64,000 bases of DNA from Roseivirga echinicomitans (GTDB lineage Bacteria; Bacteroidota; Bacteroidia; Cytophagales; Cyclobacteriaceae): assembly GCF_001592935.1 (NCBI RefSeq), contig NZ_LRDB01000003.1, positions 209,115 through 273,114 on the forward strand. Reading direction: 5' to 3'. The first letter of the stretch is position 1, and each line of letters opens with the position of its first letter. The position numbers and the translations under genes are program-made. Below, in pieces: positions 55,420 to 64,000 of this stretch. The notes beneath the pieces are model-generated. The model saw nothing but the letters and a program-made list of their open reading frames with translations, was not told where the DNA came from and ran no database searches.

Positions 55420-57308
55420 TTAATTCTTCCTTTTGAAAACTGTCTCACCCAACTATCAATGGCCAATATTGCCCAAATAGAATAAGATGCGTCAATATCT
55501 CCTTTTTTATTGCTTTCAACTAGAGCATTTACTTGAGCGTAGTCAAAAATGTTAAATTTCTCAATATTTTCTCTGCTCAGCCTCGATTCAACTAACGCTG
55601 ACAAGTCTTCTGTAATCCATTTTCTAACAGGCGCACCAAAACCTGCTTTGGAACGATATATTACCTCCATTGGTAAGTACCTCTCTGCGACTTTCTTGAG
55701 TATATATTTTGTGACGTTATTCTTAAGCTTAAACTCGGGAGGTATCTTATAACTAAAGTCAACTAAATCATTATCCAAAAATGGCACTCTTATTTCGACT
55801 CCAGCTGCCATTCCCATTTTATCGGTATAATTGAAGTTATGGTCAACCAAAAAGGAACTCATCTCCAAGTGGAGCATTTGATTCAGTGAGTTGTGTTCTT
55901 TAGGAATCTCATTAACCTTAGACCTAAAAAAGCTATACTCATCAAGTTTATCTAGCTTCTCTTTAGCGTCTGCTTTAAAAAGGCTTTTTACAGTTCTCCA
56001 GTCAAGCCAATCAAAATAAGTAAATAGTCTGTCCTTCTTAGGTTTTCTAAGCGTACCTAAAAGTTTTTTTACCCTTCGTTTATTCGGGGTACTGGGTTTT
56101 AGTAGACTAGCAAAACCACCTGTAATATTTAGTATAAACTGAGGTATCTTTGAGATTTTCGCCTCATATTTTAACATCTGATGTCTTCTGTAGCCAGAAA
56201 ACACATCATCTCCTCCAGCGCCACCAATCAATACTTTGAAGCCCATTTCAGCAGCCCTCTTGGAGATGTTTAGTACATTCAAAGGCGCGGGGTCGGCCTG
56301 AGGTTCATCCAAATGCCAAATCATGCTATCAAAATCCTTGGCAATATCAACGTCTGATGATACTACTTCTAGTTTGACACCTAAGTGATCGGCAACTATT
56401 CTAGCATAATCCAGATCATTACTAAAACCTTCGCTTTTAGCAAAGGTAGTAGTATCAATAGTAAAGCACTGAATATCTTCAGAAGGACGTAACTTTCTTG
56501 CTATCGCGACCAAAAGACTACTATCGAGGCCACCGGAAAGGAAGAACCCTACAGGAACATCGGACAAAAGTTGTCGCTGAACTGCTTGAACCAATAGAGC
56601 ATCTAGGCTATCAACTAGTTCATCCTCAGTTGCAAGATGCCTGGTTCCATCGAACTTATTTGTTTGGATAAATTTTGACTCAGTACTGATTACCCCATTA
56701 TTATTGGAGATTGTACAATACTCACCAGGGAGCATTTTCTTTATCTGCTTTGAAGGAGTTCCTTTACCTGGAGACCAAAGAAATTTTATGTAGTTGGCAA
56801 TCGCCCCATAGTCTAATTCATTTGAGTCAAACTCAAGCGCTTTTAACTCAGACGAGAATTGAAATTCATTATCAACAAAACTGTAATACAAAGGCTTCAC
56901 ACCAAACCTATCTCTCACCAAAACAGCCTTTTCTGTTATAAGGTCATATATGCAGAGCGCAAATATTCCGTTGAGCATCTCAAATACTTGAGTACCATAC
57001 ATTAAATAGCCTTCAAGAACGGTTTCAGTATCAGAAGTCGACTTAAACGTTACTCCTTTTTCTTCAAGTCCCTTTCTAATTTCCCAGTGATTATATATTT
57101 CACCGTTGAAAACCATTACCGTATTTCCGTCCTTAGATAGAAACGGTTGGTGGGCCATTTCACTAACATCTTGAATAGAGAGCCTTACATGCCCAAGGAT
57201 AGCATTCTTATGTTCAAACCAACCGGTATCATCTGGTCCTCTATGTTTTATGAGGTCGAGTACCTTCCGATCAATTTTCTTATTAAAAGCTCCAACTATG
57301 CCGCACAT
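55416..57308 (-). CDS. asnB: Asparagine synthase-type amidotransferase (glutamine-hydrolysing)
   Basis: The 630-residue protein has an N-terminal class II glutaminase with Cys2 (MCGIVGAF), FNGEIYNH, and a C-terminal synthetase domain with the PP-loop SGGLDS at 258-263. In polysaccharide loci AsnB homologues often amidate a uronic acid rather than aspartate. The overlapping fusion oxidoreductase and heparinase-like genes support a sugar role here, but asparagine synthesis is possible. It ends the tight operon that runs from 57308 down to 46702. Confidence 0.88.
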   Translation of the reverse strand: MCGIVGAFNKKIDRKVLDLIKHRGPDDTGWFEHKNAILGHVRLSIQDVSEMAHQPFLSKDGNTVMVFNGEIYNHWEIRKGLEEKGVTFKSTSDTETVLEGYLMYGTQVFEMLNGIFALCIYDLITEKAVLVRDRFGVKPLYYSFVDNEFQFSSELKALEFDSNELDYGAIANYIKFLWSPGKGTPSKQIKKMLPGEYCTISNNNGVISTESKFIQTNKFDGTRHLATEDELVDSLDALLVQAVQRQLLSDVPVGFFLSGGLDSSLLVAIARKLRPSEDIQCFTIDTTTFAKSEGFSNDLDYARIVADHLGVKLEVVSSDVDIAKDFDSMIWHLDEPQADPAPLNVLNISKRAAEMGFKVLIGGAGGDDVFSGYRRHQMLKYEAKISKIPQFILNITGGFASLLKPSTPNKRRVKKLLGTLRKPKKDRLFTYFDWLDWRTVKSLFKADAKEKLDKLDEYSFFRSKVNEIPKEHNSLNQMLHLEMSSFLVDHNFNYTDKMGMAAGVEIRVPFLDNDLVDFSYKIPPEFKLKNNVTKYILKKVAERYLPMEVIYRSKAGFGAPVRKWITEDLSALVESRLSRENIEKFNIFDYAQVNALVESNKKGDIDASYSIWAILAIDSWVRQFSKGRIN

Positions 57309-57379
57309 AAAACTTAAAATCTATAAATACATTCCAATGAATAAGTACTTTAAAAATAGTACGACAAGATAATTTTGGC

Positions 57380-58195
57380 TCATTTTTTTTCTAAATCTAA
57401 CATCAGAAATAGGCCGTTATTTCGCATAAAAGCTTTGAAAAAACGTCTTGGCCATATTTTTCTCGCGCCAGTCAAAACAGCCCCTTTATGCCTTTGTCCA
57501 GCCTGAGAGGTTAGTAAATCACCATGAGTTAATGGAGAGGTAATAGAGTTGATTTTAAACTTATGAAAAAGTTCACGTGCCTCTTTATAAGAGTAAGCTT
57601 TTGTTCCAGGACTTTCCAAATATTGATGATAAATTTTATTGAGACCAATAAAAGGTCTAAAAGCGAACAAGCCATACCTTAACCACAACATGAAGCCAAC
57701 TAAGCTGTGTTTATGGTATATCATTATTTTACATTTCCCATTTTCCTTCAGCACCCGATGAATTTCATCTACCACCCTTGGTGTATTTGGAGAATGGTGT
57801 ATTACACCCCAGGAGTAGATCATTTCAAATGATTCATTCTCAAAAGGTAAATTTTCAGCATCAGCGATCGAAAGATCAGAAGTCAATCCAAGTAATTCAA
57901 ACCTCCTTTTTGTATGACCTACAGCCCGTTCCGTTAAATCAATACCCGTTAGTATTGCACCATTTTGTGCCAAAAGCATGTGGTCTGACCCTAAGCCCAC
58001 TCCTATTTCTAGGGTCTTCTTATCTTTAAATGATTCAAATTGACCAAAATCTAGAATCTCTGGTTCCAGTTCATATCTTATCTTCGATTGACCTAAATAA
58101 TCATCTTTAGAAAAGCCCTCAAGGAACAACTTCTCCCCACAAGAGCTTTCATTCCAGAAATCTCGTACTTCATTTTTTAAGTTATCTGTCACCAT
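57380..58195 (-). CDS. Class I SAM-dependent methyltransferase
   Basis: The 271-residue protein has motif I LEIGVGLGSDHMLLA, the acidic LTGIDLTERAV, DAENLPFENESFEMIYSWGVIHHS, and a long basic C-terminus. It belongs to the UbiE/Methyltransf_11-like group and probably methylates a sugar or lipid-linked intermediate. It lies in the same direction as its neighbours with a 71-base gap to AsnB, so its cotranscription is likely but not certain. Confidence 0.88.
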   Translation of the reverse strand: MVTDNLKNEVRDFWNESSCGEKLFLEGFSKDDYLGQSKIRYELEPEILDFGQFESFKDKKTLEIGVGLGSDHMLLAQNGAILTGIDLTERAVGHTKRRFELLGLTSDLSIADAENLPFENESFEMIYSWGVIHHSPNTPRVVDEIHRVLKENGKCKIMIYHKHSLVGFMLWLRYGLFAFRPFIGLNKIYHQYLESPGTKAYSYKEARELFHKFKINSITSPLTHGDLLTSQAGQRHKGAVLTGARKIWPRRFFKAFMRNNGLFLMLDLEKK

Positions 58196-58257
58196 AAGAA
58201 TTTACCTAGGAGCCAAAGACTGTTTGATCCACAAGTTCTAAATCACCTGTTCTAATT

Positions 58258-59544
58258 CTAGATAGCATTTTTTTGAGCTAATTTTTTGGCCAACACCTTC
58301 TTATCAAACATTCCATAAATCAGCCAAATGGGTGGATAAACGATGGGTAGACTAAACATAAGTCCAATTAAGACAAGGAAGACGGTAAACAGTCCCGCCT
58401 GCTTAAAATCTAATCCTGACAAAATTAGCATCAAATATAGAAGGAAGAAAATACCGTATTCGAACAAATATTTCCCGAAAGAAGACACGGAGTCGCTAGA
58501 TATTTCATACAACAACCTAGATCTCATGTGGGCGGGGTAAATATCTTCTAAACCGTTATCTAAATAAACATGTTGGGCTTGAGTCGTAAAGGAACCACTA
58601 CCTCGTCCCAATGGCTTTTCATATGCCCCATATAAACCAACCATGATAGGATTCACTCGATTTGACAAAGATGAAACACGCAGAAGGTCTTTTGGTGATG
58701 TTGACTTTAGCAAGCTTACTAAATCAGATAACCCTTTATTTCCACTTATTGGGTCAGTAGTAGCAACAAAAACGCCAAGGCCTATTCCCATAAATAAACC
58801 TATGTACCAGTATTTCTTGATATAACCTGTGAATTGTGATGCCGTGAATAAAAAGAGCAATACATAGCCTCCTCCCGACTTCGAAAGAAGAATCATAAAT
58901 ACACAAGCAGCAAACCTGTAATAGTAAAATTTATCTTTCTTTTCGCCCTTATAAAACCAATTCTGAATGACCAAAATATAGATACAAATTATCCCTAGAA
59001 AGCTTGGCTCAGGTGCTAAAGAAGTAACCCCTCTTCCGGTACTTGCCGAGTATTTGACCTCTCTAATGAAGTGTTCGAAAATAAGACTAAATATTGTTGG
59101 CGAAATAAACTGTATGATTGCTCCAACCAGGTAAATGATAATTACTGCGGAAAGAATTTTCTTGCTGAAGTACCCGTTATATCTCTTTGCTATATAAAAA
59201 ACGCCAAAGCTATATAACGGCCCTATCGCTTTTCTCAGCTGATATGTTGACTCATTAATGTTGATATAAAAAATGAACAAAAGACATAAACCAAAAATCA
59301 CCAATTCACGCTTGTCCACAATAAATTTATCCTTCATTAGAAGAATAAAAAGAACGGCATACCCAATCAGTCCTGTAAGGATTTGAACATCTGAACCAAG
59401 TGGTACAGGTGAAACGTAGGGCATTAAGGCAAAAAAGAAAAAGATATTAAGAATAACCTCTTTAGAAAAAACGGGGTTAATGTTGAACCTAAGGTTCAAC
59501 TTCTTTAAATCAAATTTTGTCGTTAGCACTTTTATTAACATCAT
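58258..59544 (-). CDS. O-antigen polymerase-like membrane protein (Wzy), second copy
   Basis: The 428-residue protein has about eleven hydrophobic helices with a polar loop near residues 160-180 (SASTGRGVTSLAPEPSFLG) and a second one rich in G and S (PLGRGSGSF). This is the general form of Wzy and related polymerases, whose sequences are not well conserved. It is unlike the first polymerase at 35686-37077, so the locus may make two polymers or one polymer with a spare enzyme. Its start is adjacent to the stop of the next gene. Confidence 0.7.
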   Translation of the reverse strand: MMLIKVLTTKFDLKKLNLRFNINPVFSKEVILNIFFFFALMPYVSPVPLGSDVQILTGLIGYAVLFILLMKDKFIVDKRELVIFGLCLLFIFYININESTYQLRKAIGPLYSFGVFYIAKRYNGYFSKKILSAVIIIYLVGAIIQFISPTIFSLIFEHFIREVKYSASTGRGVTSLAPEPSFLGIICIYILVIQNWFYKGEKKDKFYYYRFAACVFMILLSKSGGGYVLLFLFTASQFTGYIKKYWYIGLFMGIGLGVFVATTDPISGNKGLSDLVSLLKSTSPKDLLRVSSLSNRVNPIMVGLYGAYEKPLGRGSGSFTTQAQHVYLDNGLEDIYPAHMRSRLLYEISSDSVSSFGKYLFEYGIFFLLYLMLILSGLDFKQAGLFTVFLVLIGLMFSLPIVYPPIWLIYGMFDKKVLAKKLAQKNAI

Positions 59545-60729
59545 CTAATTCGCAAGTAGCCTTAGGTAAACCTCATTCATTTCTCTGGCGGCCAAATCTT
59601 GAGCACATATCTGGATATACTTTTCCTTTGCGGCTTCTCCAAAAGCCTTCAACTTACTTCTATCTCGTTCTAAACAAACTATACCATTAACCAATTCCTT
59701 ATAGTTCTTCTCATTAATCACTAAGCCATTTACTTCATGTTCAACCAAATCATCTATCTTATGATAAAGTGCTAGAATTGAAGGAATCCCATATATTCCA
59801 GCTTCGAAAACAGACCTTGGTGTGCCGTTCAAATGCATTGGGGCAATGAGCAAATGGCAATTTTGAATTTCAGACTTGATATCTCTAACCTGCCCCAACA
59901 AGGTAACATTTTTAAGTTCGTATTCTTGTATTGCTTTTCTCATCCTATTCTCATAATCAGGATAGACATTAAGCAGGTTTAACAATCTTCCAAACAAACT
60001 TTTAAAAAAAGCTTGTGATTTAATATTAGAACCAATTATTACAAATTGAATGTTCAGGTTTGCTCTTAATTCAATTATGGCCTTTAAGGTTTCTTCTACA
60101 CCTTTTTGCTTGTAAAAATTGGCAAGAAACAACACTTTGAAAACTTGACTATCATAATTGATTGCGCTAATTCGATTAGCCTCATTTTCATCTAATTGAA
60201 TGGGATTATAAATAACGCTCTTATGGAGTATTTCAGGGTACTGATAAGCAACACTTTTAGTAATGCAAATCAATTGATCAACAAACCTATTGCATTGATT
60301 TGTGAAGAGTTTTAGCAGTAATTTGTATTTTCTATTTGGGACGGTTCTTGCATGCATTACGACAGGAATTCGCAGCTCTTGCTTCACCCTTTTCGCCAAA
60401 GAAAACATCCCAATTTCATTTAGGTGAACTATGTCTGGTCCTATTTCTCTTATTATGGCAACAACTTTAGCTACTTCTTTATAATAAAAAAACGATTTTA
60501 GGTTGACAAAAATCGTTCTTATATATCCAAAGTTTTCTGCGGTAAAAAGTACAGGGATCCCTCTAATTTCGTAAACATGAGGCGTTAACAATTTGAACTT
60601 GTCTACCATTTCTCCTTGTTGAGTAATGATGTGAATCTCATGTTCCAATACTAATTTGGACAACAAAAAATAAAGACTATTCCCTGCTCCTCCAGTGGAG
60701 CCACAGTGATGGACATAAACTATTTTCAT
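59545..60729 (-). CDS. Glycosyltransferase family 4
   Basis: The 394-residue GT-B enzyme begins KIVYVHHCGSTGGAGNSLYFLL, has HLNEIGMFSLA and an acceptor-side helix, then the donor half with FKVLFLANFYKQKGVEETL, and APMHLNGTPRSVFEAGIYGIPSI (E in the E-x7-E-like site). It adds an unknown sugar to the repeat unit. It starts 6 bases downstream of the next glycosyltransferase gene and is followed without a gap by the second polymerase-like gene. Confidence 0.88.
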   Translation of the reverse strand: MKIVYVHHCGSTGGAGNSLYFLLSKLVLEHEIHIITQQGEMVDKFKLLTPHVYEIRGIPVLFTAENFGYIRTIFVNLKSFFYYKEVAKVVAIIREIGPDIVHLNEIGMFSLAKRVKQELRIPVVMHARTVPNRKYKLLLKLFTNQCNRFVDQLICITKSVAYQYPEILHKSVIYNPIQLDENEANRISAINYDSQVFKVLFLANFYKQKGVEETLKAIIELRANLNIQFVIIGSNIKSQAFFKSLFGRLLNLLNVYPDYENRMRKAIQEYELKNVTLLGQVRDIKSEIQNCHLLIAPMHLNGTPRSVFEAGIYGIPSILALYHKIDDLVEHEVNGLVINEKNYKELVNGIVCLERDRSKLKAFGEAAKEKYIQICAQDLAAREMNEVYLRLLAN

Positions 60730-60735
60730 GTTGTG

Positions 60736-61869
60736 CTATAATCGATTGTACAACTGGATTAGTTTTTCTTCTTGTAGCAACCAACTGTATTTAGCAGATG
60801 TTGCAGATGTATTTGCCTTAAAGAAATCAAGGTCTTTGCTATTCATTAGATCAACAGCATTCTTAAATCCCTCCTCAGTATTTTCACTTGCAACGACTCC
60901 AACTTTATTGGTCTCAACAAGCTTCTTCATTTCTGGAAGGTTTGAGCAGATAACTGGCAATCCACAAGAAATATACTCGAATAGTTTGTTTGGGAGACAG
61001 TACCGATCAGATAAAGAGATATCCTGAATAAATGAAATCCCTACATCTGCGGAGGAAGTGTAATTTAAAAATTCATTTGGATCCACAAAGTCGTGAAAAT
61101 AAATATTCCCTTGTTCGCGGTAATCGTCAATGAGTTCTTTTAACTTCCCCTTCCCCATAAAAACGATAACGTTCTTGTCTGAATCAAGCTTGCTGAAAGT
61201 CTTAAGTAATATCTCTACTCCTCTCCCTGGCATCAAGTATCCTTGATATAAAAAGATCCTCTGGTCGGGTCTAATCTCCAGTTTTTCTCGAAATAAATTA
61301 TACTTTTTACCCGTATCTCTTGTAATCTTTGGGACATTTAAAAGCACTGTTGGCTGTTCAATTCCATAGAGTCTTACATACTCATTGGCAATTGTATCAC
61401 TTACCGTAATGACCCCTGAAACCTCTTTGATAAGCTTTCTTTCCAAGAATTGATATATCTTCTTTCGAAAGCCTTTGATACCATTCGCTTCAGTTTCATA
61501 TTCATGTGCATCGTACACAATAGCAGCATCTTTATGAGCTAAGCGTTTGATAAGGCTTGCCACCACCAACCCTTGCAAGTCATTCGCATGAATAACCTCA
61601 CATTTTATCTTTTTAGCCCTAAAAACCGACCGAAAGATAAACTCCATTGTTTTAAACAAGTTAAAAACAAAAAAAGAGGGTAGTCTTTGTGCAAAAAGTG
61701 AAATATAGACCGTACTAAACTGATAATGGGTAGTCGTTTGTTTTCTTGAATCAGGGCAAATCAGACTTACTTGATGGCCATGACTGGCCAGCGCATTTGT
61801 ATAATTTATGACCCTGTTATCATTCGCTATTTCCTTTGTCGTTAAAGCTAATATGTTCTTACCCATCAA
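60736..61869 (-). CDS. Glycosyltransferase family 4
   Basis: The 377-residue GT-B enzyme has an N-terminal half with VIHANDLQGLVVASL and AIVYDAHEYETE, and a donor half with IFLYQGYLMPGRGVEILL, SLSDRYCLPNKLFEYISCGLPVI (E-x-S-C-G-L). The EYISCGLPV block is typical of GT4 enzymes in capsule loci. It is probably cotranscribed with the next two minus-strand genes. The donor sugar is not predictable. Confidence 0.9.
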   Translation of the reverse strand: MMGKNILALTTKEIANDNRVINYTNALASHGHQVSLICPDSRKQTTTHYQFSTVYISLFAQRLPSFFVFNLFKTMEFIFRSVFRAKKIKCEVIHANDLQGLVVASLIKRLAHKDAAIVYDAHEYETEANGIKGFRKKIYQFLERKLIKEVSGVITVSDTIANEYVRLYGIEQPTVLLNVPKITRDTGKKYNLFREKLEIRPDQRIFLYQGYLMPGRGVEILLKTFSKLDSDKNVIVFMGKGKLKELIDDYREQGNIYFHDFVDPNEFLNYTSSADVGISFIQDISLSDRYCLPNKLFEYISCGLPVICSNLPEMKKLVETNKVGVVASENTEEGFKNAVDLMNSKDLDFFKANTSATSAKYSWLLQEEKLIQLYNRL

Positions 61870-61935
61870 AAACTAACTATTCAGTAGGTCATTAAAATGA
61901 TTTCTAATCGTAGTTACAATAAACCTAAACTTGGT

Positions 61936-63753
61936 CTAAAGTGTATACAACTTTGGGATCTTATTGACCACTGTAATCGCCTCCTTAAAATCAATACCTA
62001 CTGCGTCTAGATACCACCTTATGTTTTGATACCTCGGCTGATTCTCATCCTCTACTAATTCGAGAGCTTTTTCTCTCGTCATCTGCCCCTCTCTTATCTG
62101 ATTACTCCTAAATGTATCATGCTCTGTAAAGCCAGCCACTACATAGTAAATATAGTTATAGAAAGCAGCCGTACCATCTCCAATTCTCCAAGTAGTAGTT
62201 GTATCAGGCGCTAACTCCCAATCATAGGTAGCAAGAGTTTCATCAATTTCTGTTTCATCCCATCTGAAGAAATCAAAAATATGGTAGTAATCACTTTTCT
62301 CTGTAAAACTCCTGTAGTATTCTCCAGAGAGCGTATCCCATAAAGACCTATTAAAATACCCTGGTGACTTCATCATTGCTTTCATACGAAGAAATTGATA
62401 TCTCAACTGCTTCATAGCTCCGTGACTATATACTCGCTCCTCTTCAAAATCCGGAGGAACGCCTAAAAAGCCAGATTTAAAATGGGTCACTTCTAGTGGG
62501 TTAACGCCCCATAAGTTGAGCCCAATTCCCGTTTGCTGTTTTATTGTCTCTACATGCCTAAAAAAGTGCTTGTCGCCTGCCGTGAGGATACTGATCATGC
62601 CCAAATGAGGTGACTTAAGCCAAGCCTTAAGGTTCATCTCTATATATTTTCGCTTCTTCGTAATATCATCAGCCACTATAATATTTTCAACACCCATTTC
62701 GGCACACATTCGGCTTATATTTCTTCTGCCCAAATCTGTCACCATACCCCAATCATAGGTATAAGTAATTGGTTTCATTTTAAGCTCCTTGACAATCAAA
62801 TGCAGCCCAAAACAACTATCTCTACCTCCTGAAAATGGAACAATACAGTCATTCCCTTCCTTTCGTCTGTATGGCTCTACTAACTTGAACAATTCCTCTT
62901 TAGGTCTCGGAACATTTCTTAGTTTGTAGTTATTACAATAGTTGCAAACACCCTTATCATCAAAACGGATATAAGGCATCGTCTCTGGAAGAATACATTT
63001 GGTGCACCTCTTCAAATTTGGCTTCGGGTATTCTAGTAGCTTTTCTTCTGAAGACAAAAGTGGCAAATCAGCAATCAGATTGGTTTTTCTACCTGCTTTA
63101 TCAGATACGTCCATGGCCTTATCAGACACTGCAATGTCAATAAAAACACCAGTCTTTATCTTCTTAATATCCTTACAGCCCATCTGAACCAATGGATAAC
63201 TCTCAGAAGCAAAAATCTGTCTCCCCTCATTTTGCCCCAAATACAAACTACCATTGTTTGAAAACAGGCAGAGCTTACCAAGTTTTGGTAATACCAATGC
63301 ACAAGCAACAATCCCCTCACACAAATCAAGTATCTTTTCAGGAATGCTCTCAAGGGTATCTCCGTTTTCAACACATTCTGCCGCAATGGCAGCAATCACT
63401 TCTGTATCTATCTGAAGCTTTCTTTCCTTGTTAATTTTAGACCAGATCGATTCATGGTTAACCACAATACCGTTATGAATTACTGCTACTCCATCTCGTA
63501 CCACAGGCTGGTTGTCGGATAGGCCGTTCGTAATCAATCTGCTATGCCCCATAACCATACTAGAGGATTTCAGCTTGACTTCCTTTAAAAGTTTGCTTAT
63601 CGCATAATCAGCGCGTTTAACAATATAATCTGAGCCGTCCGTAAAAATTAAACCACTCGAATCCATGCCTCTTTGCTGGGAGTGATTAACTAAGACTTGC
63701 AGTTCCTTTTTATCGACTGGAGCCGAGGAAATGATACCGAATATGCCACACAT
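61936..63753 (-). CDS. N-acetyl sugar amidotransferase fused to a class II glutaminase
   Basis: The 605-residue protein joins two parts. Residues 1-about 215 are a class II glutaminase with Cys2 (MCGIFGII), GHSRLITNG and IHNGIV. Residues 245-605 are a WbpG/PseA-like PP-loop ATPase: a four-cysteine pair C250-x2-C253 and C270-x2-C273, and SGGRDS at 308-313. WbpG-type enzymes build acetamidino groups on nucleotide sugars and usually take ammonia from separate HisH/HisF-like partners; here no such genes are near, and the fused glutaminase could supply ammonia. It is read first in the minus-strand operon. Confidence 0.88.
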   Translation of the reverse strand: MCGIFGIISSAPVDKKELQVLVNHSQQRGMDSSGLIFTDGSDYIVKRADYAISKLLKEVKLKSSSMVMGHSRLITNGLSDNQPVVRDGVAVIHNGIVVNHESIWSKINKERKLQIDTEVIAAIAAECVENGDTLESIPEKILDLCEGIVACALVLPKLGKLCLFSNNGSLYLGQNEGRQIFASESYPLVQMGCKDIKKIKTGVFIDIAVSDKAMDVSDKAGRKTNLIADLPLLSSEEKLLEYPKPNLKRCTKCILPETMPYIRFDDKGVCNYCNNYKLRNVPRPKEELFKLVEPYRRKEGNDCIVPFSGGRDSCFGLHLIVKELKMKPITYTYDWGMVTDLGRRNISRMCAEMGVENIIVADDITKKRKYIEMNLKAWLKSPHLGMISILTAGDKHFFRHVETIKQQTGIGLNLWGVNPLEVTHFKSGFLGVPPDFEEERVYSHGAMKQLRYQFLRMKAMMKSPGYFNRSLWDTLSGEYYRSFTEKSDYYHIFDFFRWDETEIDETLATYDWELAPDTTTTWRIGDGTAAFYNYIYYVVAGFTEHDTFRSNQIREGQMTREKALELVEDENQPRYQNIRWYLDAVGIDFKEAITVVNKIPKLYTL

Positions 63754-63895
63754 GTGCTAGATTTTTGATTGTTTCAAATGAATTGATAAAAAGACTATCA
63801 AGTGTTCTTCTTAATCAGACCGCGAAGTTAATCTAATTATGGAATTAGTAAACCATGTAATCAATGATATTACCATTAACAAACCACTTAGAATT

Positions 63896-64000
63896 TTATA
63901 AGTGATTTTTGTTTTCAAAATTTTTATAAAGATCGAAAAGTATTTTTTCTTGAGTACCCCAATTGAACAAAGCTCTTGCTTTTAGTATATGCTCAGCTAG
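63896..64000 (-). CDS. C-terminal end of a glycosyltransferase, truncated by the window edge
   Basis: On the minus strand an open frame enters at base 64000 and ends at TAA (63896-63898) after 34 codons. The peptide contains ALFNWGTQEKILFDLYKNF, which looks like the last helix of a family 4 glycosyltransferase. The frame is short, so the family is tentative. The gap 63754-63895 to the next gene is AT-rich and holds no clear TAnnTTTG element on the minus strand. Confidence 0.5.
   Translation of the reverse strand, partial: LAEHILKARALFNWGTQEKILFDLYKNFENKNHL

Noticed and set aside
1..64000. CRISPR array, insertion sequence, prophage, tRNA or rRNA genes
   Set aside because: No regularly spaced repeats, transposase or integrase motifs, or tRNA-like cloverleaf sequences were noticed by eye. 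A dedicated tRNA scan was not possible.

Overview
The window looks like the chromosome of a Bacteroidota bacterium, probably a marine or aquatic member of the Cytophagales; the order is an inference and the phylum is well supported. The evidence is TAnnTTTG-type promoter elements, almost no Shine-Dalgarno sequences, lipoproteins with short loose lipoboxes, Wzi-family capsule proteins of the Bacteroidota kind, a very long Wza-like export protein, and AT-rich gaps. There are no tRNA or rRNA genes, no insertion sequences, no phage genes and no CRISPR array. No gap without a gene exceeds 300 bases.

Positions 1-22,330 are core genome. In order they hold a truncated TPR gene, a tight set comA-like / DUF368 (PopT) / aroE, then uvrB, a coiled-coil lipoprotein, an ammonium transporter, a class V aminotransferase, superoxide dismutase, tadA and aspS. 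Next come a three-gene partner-switching cassette (membrane SpoIIE phosphatase, STAS antagonist, RsbW-like kinase) and three consecutive SurA/PpiC-type periplasmic folding genes. A MoxR ATPase, a 3-hydroxyacyl-CoA dehydrogenase and pheS close the region.

Positions 22,400-63,750 form a large cell-surface polysaccharide locus of about 41 kb. A plus-strand head makes precursors: galE, ugd and UDP-xylose synthase give UDP-Gal, UDP-GlcA and UDP-Xyl. It is followed by three Wzi-type outer-membrane proteins, a WcaJ-like initiating transferase, and a surface lipoprotein with no recognised family. The rest is almost all on the minus strand. It contains one Wzx flippase, two Wzy-like polymerases, Wzz, Wza, a WecA-like and a PglC-like initiating transferase, about eight glycosyltransferases, two methyltransferases, and several sugar-nucleotide enzymes.

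In the far part, a 4,6-dehydratase, a reductase and a PglC-like transferase resemble a UDP-N-acetylquinovosamine module. WecB supplies an N-acetylmannosamine-type sugar. A heparinase-like protein, a two-domain dehydrogenase / Gfo-Idh-MocA fusion and an asparagine-synthase homologue form one overlapping run that may make or modify an amidated acidic sugar. The last complete gene is a sugar amidotransferase with its own glutaminase domain. The most unusual points are that fused amidotransferase, the heparinase / fusion oxidoreductase / AsnB module, the stand-alone partner-switching cassette, a glycosyltransferase remnant, a flippase without a standard start codon, and two candidate small membrane peptides in gaps.
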